From NCBI RefSeq assembly GCF_040448305.1, contig NZ_CP148752.1:2356001-2420000 (forward strand): 64,000 bases of DNA. Reading direction: 5' to 3'. Below the pieces are notes generated by a model, which made no database searches, was not told the origin of the DNA, and saw only the letters and a list, made by a program, of their open reading frames with translations. Shown one piece after another: positions 57,798 to 64,000 of this stretch (position 1 is its first letter; every line of letters begins with the position of its first letter). The position numbers and the translations under genes are program-made. Origin of the DNA: Pseudomonas fluorescens. Lineage in GTDB: Bacteria; Pseudomonadota; Gammaproteobacteria; Pseudomonadales; Pseudomonadaceae.

Positions 57798-58850
57798 ATG
57801 CCGGTAAGCGATTGCGAACTGACCCAGATGTTTGAACACGTGTTGAAACTGTCGAAAGTGGACTCGACTCAAAGTGTCGCGGTGCTGAAAAGCCACTACT
57901 CCGACTCGCGTACCGTGCGGGCGGCCATGGACGCCGCGCAGCGTCTTGGGGCCAAGGTCTATGCGGTCGAGTTGCCGTCATTCAATCACCCTATGGCCAT
58001 GGGCAATGACATGACCGCTTACTGCGGCGACACCGCGCTGACCGGCAATATCGCCGCGCAACGGGCGCTGGAAGCAGCGGACCTTGTGGTCGACACCATG
58101 ATGTTGCTGCACTCGCCGGAGCAGGAGCAGATCCTCAAGACCGGGACGCGCATACTGCTGGCGGTCGAACCACCGGAAGTGCTGGCGCGGATGCTGCCTA
58201 CGCTGGCGGACAAAGAGCGGGTGATGGCGGCCGAGAAGCTGCTGAAGCAGGCGCGCTCGATCCACGTGAAGTCCAGGGCCGGCAGTGATTTCAAGGCGTT
58301 GCTCGGGCAATACCCTGCGGTCACCGAGTACGGTTTTGCCGATGAGCCGGGGCGTTGGGATCACTGGCCCAGCGGTTTTCTATTCTCCTGGCCAAACGAG
58401 GAAACCGCCGAGGGAGTACTGGTGATCGACGTCGGCGATATCCTGTTGCCGTTCAAGAATTACTCGCGAGAGAAGATCACCCTGGAAATCGAAAAGGGCT
58501 TCATTACCTCGATCCATGGTGGCTTCGAGGCCGAATACCTGCGCGATTACATGAAGTACTTCAACGATCCCGAGGTGTACGGCATCTCCCATATCGGCTG
58601 GGGTTTGCAGCCGCGTGCGCAGTGGACCGCCATGGGCTTGCATGACAAAAACGACGGCATGTGCATGGATGCCCGGGCGTTCTACGGCAACTTCCTGTTC
58701 TCCACCGGGCCCAATACCGAGGTTGGCGGTACCCGAAAAACCCCGTGCCACCTGGACATCCCGCTACGCCATTGCGATATCTACCTCGATGATCAGGCGG
58801 TGGTCCTGGGCGGTGATGTGGTAGCGCCGCAGGCATCTATCGTGCGGTGA
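57798..58850 (+). CDS. nicX: 2,5-dihydroxypyridine 5,6-dioxygenase
   Basis: 350 aa. The Fe(II) ligands known for the KT2440 enzyme, H265, H318 and D320, are all present at the same numbers (SHIGWG and CHLD). It opens the ring of 2,5-dihydroxypyridine to N-formylmaleamate. AGAGGAAG precedes the ATG; the frame extends 21 codons further 5' without a ribosome site. Confidence 0.95.
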   Translation: MPVSDCELTQMFEHVLKLSKVDSTQSVAVLKSHYSDSRTVRAAMDAAQRLGAKVYAVELPSFNHPMAMGNDMTAYCGDTALTGNIAAQRALEAADLVVDTMMLLHSPEQEQILKTGTRILLAVEPPEVLARMLPTLADKERVMAAEKLLKQARSIHVKSRAGSDFKALLGQYPAVTEYGFADEPGRWDHWPSGFLFSWPNEETAEGVLVIDVGDILLPFKNYSREKITLEIEKGFITSIHGGFEAEYLRDYMKYFNDPEVYGISHIGWGLQPRAQWTAMGLHDKNDGMCMDARAFYGNFLFSTGPNTEVGGTRKTPCHLDIPLRHCDIYLDDQAVVLGGDVVAPQASIVR

Positions 58851-58955
58851 TATAAAAGAGGGGGGGCGGGACAGTGACCCACCACGATTGAGTTACCTTG
58901 ATCCCCCTTGCAGGTTAATGTAAACGCCACTTACTTTTTTTTGATAGAGCCCGCC

Positions 58956-59420
58956 GTGCCGGATACGACAGACAACACCCCACAGACAACCGCTCCCTAT
59001 GCCTTTTCCGAGCAGGTCGGTCATTTGCTGCGCAAGGCTTACCAGCGCAATATGGCGATCTTCCAGCAGAACGTCGACGATTCGCAGCTGACCGCTGTGC
59101 AGTTCATCACGCTGTGCGCCGTGCGTGATGCCGGACCTAGCTCATTGACCGAGCTGGTCAAGGCCACTGCGGTGGACCAGGCGACCATTCGAGGTATCGT
59201 CGAGCGGCTCAAGGCGCGCGACCTGATCACCCTGGAGCCAGACCCTCAAGATCGGCGCAAAGTCATCGTTGGCCTGTCCGACAGTGGCCATCAATTAGTG
59301 CGTGACACCGTGCCTCATGCTGCCCGCGTCAGCGAACTGACCATGGGTAACCTCAACCCGGCCGAGCGCGTCGCGATCCTGTATCTGCTGCGCAAAATGA
59401 TCGATGACGTCGACGATTGA
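58956..59420 (+). CDS. nicR: MarR-family regulator NicR
   Basis: 154 aa. The winged helix is LTELVKATAVDQATIRGIVE near residues 70-90, with RLKARDLITLEPDPQDRRKV as the wing. In KT2440 NicR represses nicCDEFTP and nicXR until 6-hydroxynicotinate is present; the same arrangement and operator pair are seen here. GTG at 58956 is chosen; a TTG 48 bp upstream also opens the frame. Confidence 0.9.
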   Translation: MPDTTDNTPQTTAPYAFSEQVGHLLRKAYQRNMAIFQQNVDDSQLTAVQFITLCAVRDAGPSSLTELVKATAVDQATIRGIVERLKARDLITLEPDPQDRRKVIVGLSDSGHQLVRDTVPHAARVSELTMGNLNPAERVAILYLLRKMIDDVDD

Positions 59421-59462
59421 CGAGTAAGAAACCGCCCCTGGCATTCTTCTTGCGTCTGATTC

Positions 59463-59480
59463 ATGAAGTAGATACTTCAT
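59463..59480. promoter_or_regulatory. nicS operator: Probable NicS operator 1
   Basis: ATGAAGTA-GA-TACTTCAT: two 8-bp perfect half-sites with a two-base spacer, between nicR and nicA. Confidence 0.65.
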
Positions 59481-59607
59481 TAAAAAATGTAGTCAGGGGT
59501 AACGTGAGGAGTCGGGTAGCCATCCCCCTCTTCAAGCTCTAGCACCCGCAATGGCACTGCGCTCGACCTGCGCAGTACGCACTCGCGGCCCCGGTCACGC
59601 CTTTTTA

Positions 59608-59625
59608 ATGTAGTGGTTACTTCAT
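59608..59625. promoter_or_regulatory. nicS operator: Probable NicS operator 2
   Basis: ATGTAGTG-GT-TACTTCAT: the right half-site is identical to operator 1 and the left differs at two bases. Lies 50 bp before the nicA start. Confidence 0.6.
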
Positions 59626-59675
59626 AAAAAATCCGCACCTCAAGAGGGCGGGCGGTAACACCCAGGGAGTGCGAT

Positions 59676-60164
59676 ATGAGTGAGCAAGCACTAGTGCCGG
59701 AAAAGACCGTGACGCTGCGAGTCAATGGCCAGACCACTACGGTCTGTGCCATGGCCGACACGCCGCTGTTACTGGTACTGCGTAACGATTTACAGCTCAA
59801 CGGCCCGAAATACGGTTGTGGCCTGGGCGAGTGCGGTGCCTGCACGGTGATCATTGATGGCGTTGCGACGCGGGCGTGTGTGTTCCCGTTGTCCGGTGCC
59901 GAGGGCCGGGAAATCATCACCCTCGAAGGCATTGGCAGCCGAGAGCATCCGCACCCGGTGCAGCAGGCCTTTATAGATGAGCAGGCGGCGCAGTGTGGCT
60001 ACTGCATGAACGGCATGATCATGACGGCCAAGGCCTTGCTCGACCGCAATCCGCACCCCAGCGAGGCGCAGATTCGCAACGAGTTGTCGGCCAATCTCTG
60101 CCGCTGCGGCACCCATATCGAAATTCTTCGTGCGGTACTGCGTGCCGCCCGTCAAAAGTCTTGA
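59676..60164 (+). CDS. nicA: Nicotinate dehydrogenase small (2Fe-2S) subunit
   Basis: 162 aa with two clusters: C48, C53, C56, C68 (plant type) and C107, C110, C142, C144 (CO dehydrogenase type). It transfers electrons from the molybdenum site of NicB. CCAGGGAG lies before the ATG. NicB starts nine bases after the stop. Confidence 0.94.
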   Translation: MSEQALVPEKTVTLRVNGQTTTVCAMADTPLLLVLRNDLQLNGPKYGCGLGECGACTVIIDGVATRACVFPLSGAEGREIITLEGIGSREHPHPVQQAFIDEQAAQCGYCMNGMIMTAKALLDRNPHPSEAQIRNELSANLCRCGTHIEILRAVLRAARQKS

Positions 60165-60172
60165 ACGGATTG

Positions 60173-63100
60173 ATGACCATGACCCATGCAACGCTCACCC
60201 GTGCTCAGCTGTTGACCAAGTCCGGCGTCTTGTTGATCGTCGATCAGATCCAGCCACCGTCCGGCCCTGTGGCCAAAGGTGGCGTACCCGTGATCAAACC
60301 CCAGGAGCTGGCGTTATTCATTGCGGTCAACGACGACGGCAAGGTCTATGGGTTCAACGGCCACGTGGATCTGGGCACCGGGATCCGTACTTCGCTGGCA
60401 CAAATCGTCGCTGAAGAGCTGGACCTGGCGCTGGATCAAGTCTGTATGGTCCTTGGCGATACCGATAGCGCGCCGAACCAGGGTGCAACCATCGCCAGTG
60501 CGACCATCCAGATTTCGGCCATCCCCTTGCGTAACGCGGCGGCTGAAGCCCGGCGATTTTTGCTGGCACGGGCGGCCCGGCGTTTAGCCGTTGCGGCTGA
60601 CACCTTGCGTATAAACAGCGGGGTAGTCAGCAGCGAAGACGGTCGCCAGCTCACGTTTGCCAAACTGGTGGAGGGCGAGCGTGACCAGTTGACGATTTCT
60701 GGTGATGCGCCGCTCAAGCGTCTGGAAGATTATCGGCTGGTGGGCAAGGGCGCAGCGCGGGTGGACATTCCGGGCAAAGCCACCGGTGAGCTGACCTACG
60801 TGCATGACATGCGGCTGCCGAACATGCTGCATGGCCGGGTGATTCGCCCGCCTTATGCCGGGCTCGACAGCGGTGATTTCGTCGGCAACAGCCTGCTGGA
60901 AGTAGACGAGTCCTCCATCGCCCACATTCCCGGCATCGTGCGGGTGGTGGTGATTCGCGATTTTGTCGGCGTGGTAGCCATGCGTGAAGAGCAGGCCGCG
61001 AAAGCCGCCCAGGCACTGAAAGTCACCTGGAAAGCCTGGAACCACAAATTGCCGAACATGGATGACATCGCGCAGGCCATTCGCGACAACCCCCGGGTAC
61101 AGCGCGTAGTGCTGGACAAGGGCAATGTAGACCAGGTGCTGGAGCAGGCCAGCGAACGCATGACTCGCACCTATCTGTGGCCGTATCAGATGCACGGCTC
61201 CATTGGCCCTTCATGCGCACTGGCGGATTATTACGAGGATGGCATTCGCGTCTGGTCGGGCACACAAAATCCGCACTTGCTGCGCGCTGACCTGGCATGG
61301 TTGCTGGAGTACCCGGAAGAGCGGATCGAGATCATCCGCATGGAAGCGGCAGGTTGTTACGGGCGTAATTGCGCCGACGACGTGTGCGCCGATGCCGTGT
61401 TGCTGTCCCGGGCCGTCGGCCTGCCGGTACGGGTGCAACTGACCCGCGAGCAGGAGCATGTCTGGGAGCCCAAGGGTACGGCGCAACTGATGGAAGTCGA
61501 TGGCGGCATCAATGCCGATGGTGGTGTGGCCGGTTACGATTTCCAGACCAGCTACCCGTCCAACGGTGCGCCGACCCTGGCGCTGCTGCTGACAGGGCGT
61601 GTCGAACCGGTAGCGGCGATGTTCGAAATGGGCGACCGCACTTCGATCCCTCCGTATGATTTTGAACACATGCGCGTGAGCGTAAATGACATGGCACCCA
61701 TTGTCCGGGCTTCGTGGATGCGGGGCGTGTCGGCGCTGCCCAATACTTTCGCCCATGAGTCGTATATCGATGAGTTGGCCTTTGCCGCGGGCGTCGACCC
61801 TGTCGAATACCGCTTGCGTTATCTGAATGATGAGCGCGCCTCGGATCTGGTCAAGGCCACGGCTGCCCGCGCCGAATGGACGCCGCGTACGCAGCCGATG
61901 CAAATCCCGGAACAAGACAACATCCTTCGTGGCCGGGGTTTTGCCTATGCCCGTTACATTCACAGCAAATTTCCAGGCTTCGGCGCTGCATGGGCGGCGT
62001 GGGTCGCGGACGTGGCGGTGGACAAGCGTAGTGGCGAAGTGTCAGTCACCCGCGTAGTGATCGGTCATGACGCCGGGATGATGATCAATCCGGCCGGTGT
62101 TCAGCATCAGATTCACGGCAATGTGATTCAGTCCACCAGTCGCGTGCTCAAGGAACGCGTGACCTTTGAAGAGTCCGCCGTTGCCAGCAAGGAATGGGGC
62201 GGTTACCCGATCCTGACATTCCCCCAGGTGCCGCAAATCGATGTGCTGATGATGCCGCGCCAGAACGAAGCACCCATGGGGGCGGGTGAGTCGGCGGCAG
62301 TGCCGAGCGCGGCAGCGATAGCCAATGCGATCTACGACGCCACCGGGATTCGCTTTCGTGAACTACCGATCACCGCTGAGCGTGTGCTGGCCGCGCTCAA
62401 AGGCTCGGCGGACGAAGCGAATGCCAATCCCCCTGATTCGCCAAAGGCCAAGCGCTCGAAATGGTTGTTCGGCTCATTGTTCGCAGCGTTCGGCGCGATA
62501 CTTGGCGTGGCTGCCACGGCTTTGCCCTGGCGTGCGGAAATCGCACCGATCACGCCACCCAGCGCGGGCACCTGGTCTGCGGCGACGCTGGAGCGAGGGC
62601 GTTTGCTGGCAGCCGTCGGCGATTGCGCGGTGTGCCACACAGCGCCAGGCGGCGCGACCAATGCGGGCGGGTTGGCCATGCAGACGCCTTTCGGGACGCT
62701 GTATAGCAGCAACATCACACCTGACCCGAAAACCGGGATTGGCAGTTGGTCCTATTCCGCGTTCGAACGGGCCATGCGCGATGGCATCAGTCGCGATGGC
62801 AAGAATCTGTATCCGGCATTTCCTTACACTGCCTTCAGGAATATCAACGACGCCGATATGCAGGCGCTGTACGCGTACTTGATGTCACAGGCCCCGGTGA
62901 GCCAGCCAGCCGAGGTCAACGACATGCAGTTCCCATTCAACATGCGGCCGCTGATGGCGGGTTGGAACGCTTTATTCCTGCGTAAGGGTGAAGTCCAGGT
63001 GCAGCCGCAACGCAGCGAGCAGTGGAATCGCGGCGCCTACCTGGTCAATGGGCTGGGTCACTGCGCGGCCTGTCATTCACCGCGCAACCTGATGGGCGCG

Positions 63101-63748
63101 GAGAAGGGCGGTAAAAATTTCCTGGCGGGCGGCATGGTCGATGGCTGGGAAGCCCCTGCGCTCAATGGCTTATCCAAATCGCCTACGCCGTGGACTGAAG
63201 ACCAATTGTTCACCTACCTGAGCAGTGGTTATTCCGATGCCCACGGTGTCGCGGCGGGCCCTATGGGGCCGGTGGTTAGCGAATTGGCGAAACTGCCCAA
63301 AGCAGACATACGGGCGATGGCGGTTTACCTCGCGTCGCTCGATGGCACGGTGCAAGCACAGACCCGCTCAAGCACGGAAACTGTAGCGCAACCCAGCGTC
63401 ACAGAGGTGTCGTTGAACAATGGTCGGCGGGTGTTTGAAGGTTCCTGCCAAGGCTGTCACGCCGATGGTCTTGGGCCAAAACTGTTTGGTGTCAGTCCCT
63501 CGTTGGCGACTAATACCAGCCTTCACAGTACGCTGCCAGACAACCTGCTCAAGGTCATTTTGCAAGGCATCTCCAACCCGGCGACCCCGGACCTTGGTTA
63601 TATGCCAGGCTTCAAGGACAGCCTGTCCAACAGGCAGATCGCCGAACTGACGGCATACCTGCGCAATCGCTTCTCCTCAGCTGAACCTGCGTGGCAAGGG
63701 CTGGAGCAGAAGGTCGCGCACTTGCGGGCCAATCCCGGAACTCATTGA
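60173..63748 (+). CDS. nicB: Nicotinate dehydrogenase large subunit, molybdopterin domain fused to c-type cytochrome
   Basis: 1191 aa. The N-terminal ~730 residues form a xanthine-dehydrogenase-type molybdopterin domain: GTGIRTSLAQIVAEELDLAL near the start and GAGESAAVPSAAAIANAIYD near the end. A membrane helix lies near 765-785 (FGSLFAAFGAILGVAATALP). The C-terminal ~400 residues carry three CXXCH haem sites (CAVCH ~820, CAACH ~966, CQGCH ~1093). It hydroxylates nicotinate at C6 and passes electrons to the respiratory chain. Starts at 60173 and 60179 are both possible. Confidence 0.95.
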   Translation: MTMTHATLTRAQLLTKSGVLLIVDQIQPPSGPVAKGGVPVIKPQELALFIAVNDDGKVYGFNGHVDLGTGIRTSLAQIVAEELDLALDQVCMVLGDTDSAPNQGATIASATIQISAIPLRNAAAEARRFLLARAARRLAVAADTLRINSGVVSSEDGRQLTFAKLVEGERDQLTISGDAPLKRLEDYRLVGKGAARVDIPGKATGELTYVHDMRLPNMLHGRVIRPPYAGLDSGDFVGNSLLEVDESSIAHIPGIVRVVVIRDFVGVVAMREEQAAKAAQALKVTWKAWNHKLPNMDDIAQAIRDNPRVQRVVLDKGNVDQVLEQASERMTRTYLWPYQMHGSIGPSCALADYYEDGIRVWSGTQNPHLLRADLAWLLEYPEERIEIIRMEAAGCYGRNCADDVCADAVLLSRAVGLPVRVQLTREQEHVWEPKGTAQLMEVDGGINADGGVAGYDFQTSYPSNGAPTLALLLTGRVEPVAAMFEMGDRTSIPPYDFEHMRVSVNDMAPIVRASWMRGVSALPNTFAHESYIDELAFAAGVDPVEYRLRYLNDERASDLVKATAARAEWTPRTQPMQIPEQDNILRGRGFAYARYIHSKFPGFGAAWAAWVADVAVDKRSGEVSVTRVVIGHDAGMMINPAGVQHQIHGNVIQSTSRVLKERVTFEESAVASKEWGGYPILTFPQVPQIDVLMMPRQNEAPMGAGESAAVPSAAAIANAIYDATGIRFRELPITAERVLAALKGSADEANANPPDSPKAKRSKWLFGSLFAAFGAILGVAATALPWRAEIAPITPPSAGTWSAATLERGRLLAAVGDCAVCHTAPGGATNAGGLAMQTPFGTLYSSNITPDPKTGIGSWSYSAFERAMRDGISRDGKNLYPAFPYTAFRNINDADMQALYAYLMSQAPVSQPAEVNDMQFPFNMRPLMAGWNALFLRKGEVQVQPQRSEQWNRGAYLVNGLGHCAACHSPRNLMGAEKGGKNFLAGGMVDGWEAPALNGLSKSPTPWTEDQLFTYLSSGYSDAHGVAAGPMGPVVSELAKLPKADIRAMAVYLASLDGTVQAQTRSSTETVAQPSVTEVSLNNGRRVFEGSCQGCHADGLGPKLFGVSPSLATNTSLHSTLPDNLLKVILQGISNPATPDLGYMPGFKDSLSNRQIAELTAYLRNRFSSAEPAWQGLEQKVAHLRANPGTH

Positions 63749-63756
63749 TCAGAGAG

Positions 63757-64000
63757 TCACTGAGACGCAGGCAGTGTCAGCACGCCGCGCACCACCAGAT
63801 CGCTGATGAACGCCAGCCAGTCCTGCTGCTGGCCTTGATCCGCCAGGTCTTGACCCAGAAATGAGGTGAGGGTGTGCCGGTTGGAGTTATAGAAGTAGCA
63901 GAGTGAGGCGATCATCAAGTAGACGTGATTGATGTCGATGTCCTGGCGAAACACCCCCTGCCGCTGACCCGCTTCGATGATCGGTGTGATCACGCCCAGC
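63757..64000 (-). CDS. nicS: TetR-family regulator NicS, C-terminal part (5' end outside window)
   Basis: Only the last 80 codons are visible, ending SDLVVRGVLTLPASQ. The part seen, ITPIIEAGQRQGVFRQDIDI and a helical ligand domain, fits TetR C-termini. Position beyond nicB, on the opposite strand, identifies it as NicS, the repressor of nicAB. DNA-binding domain is not in the window. Confidence 0.82.
   Translation of the reverse strand, partial: LGVITPIIEAGQRQGVFRQDIDINHVYLMIASLCYFYNSNRHTLTSFLGQDLADQGQQQDWLAFISDLVVRGVLTLPASQ

Overview
The window reads as chromosomal DNA of a Pseudomonas of the fluorescens/putida type. The GC-rich catabolic genes, two OprD-type porins, HcnABC-like dehydrogenase genes, a complete nicotinate (nic) cluster in the KT2440 gene order, and the AcsA protein all point there. 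Everything here comes from reading the sequence; no database search was run.

Region 1 (1-15 kb) is a catabolic block. The tail of a FAD amine oxidase is followed by a tightly coupled operon: a Tat-exported solute-binding protein, two permeases, a double ATPase, a three-subunit HcnABC-like FAD/Fe-S dehydrogenase and an ArgE-like deacylase. A chemoreceptor, a succinate-semialdehyde dehydrogenase and a tartrate/malate-type dehydrogenase follow. The likely job is import and oxidative breakdown of a dipeptide- or opine-like amine, feeding the TCA cycle.

Region 2 (15-27.3 kb) holds a periplasmic binding protein, then a minus-strand group (GNAT, bicupin, TatA paralogue, class V aminotransferase), an OprD porin, a 2-hydroxyacid dehydrogenase, a GabT-like aminotransferase, a HAD hydrolase, an Lrp regulator and acsA. 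A 97-bp ungapped imperfect repeat lies upstream of both the GNAT gene and the porin gene, suggesting shared control.

Region 3 (28.117-50.371 kb) is a 22.3-kb prophage bounded by two identical 50-bp copies of the 3' end of a tRNA-Pro gene. It has lambda-like order: int-xis, a leftward early operon of small genes, a left operator, a DUF1654 gene, a CI-like repressor, right operators, cro, cII, a replication gene carrying origin-like iterons, and a P-like gene. It then jumps directly to the C-terminal part of a tail-tip protein, a tailspike, an endolysin, a broken spanin gene and several accessory genes. No terminase, portal, capsid or tail-tube gene is present. The jump lies inside a single open frame at about 40.86-40.89 kb, so the prophage looks like an internal-deletion derivative that kept immunity, replication and the endolysin. 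Five copies of one operator sequence (two at 35.5 kb, three at 37.7 kb) mark OL and OR. The accessory genes include a possible HEPN-type protein and a lipoprotein cassette between two 29-bp hairpin repeats.

Region 4 (51-64 kb) is the aerobic nicotinate pathway. nicC-D-E-F-T-P run leftward, and nicX-nicR and nicA-nicB run rightward, with nicS (cut by the window end) beyond. NicAB hydroxylates nicotinate and NicC makes 2,5-dihydroxypyridine. NicX opens the ring, and NicD, NicF and NicE convert the product to fumarate. NicT and NicP handle uptake. Perfect or near-perfect dyad sequences at 57.5/57.7 kb and 59.46/59.61 kb are the likely NicR and NicS operators.
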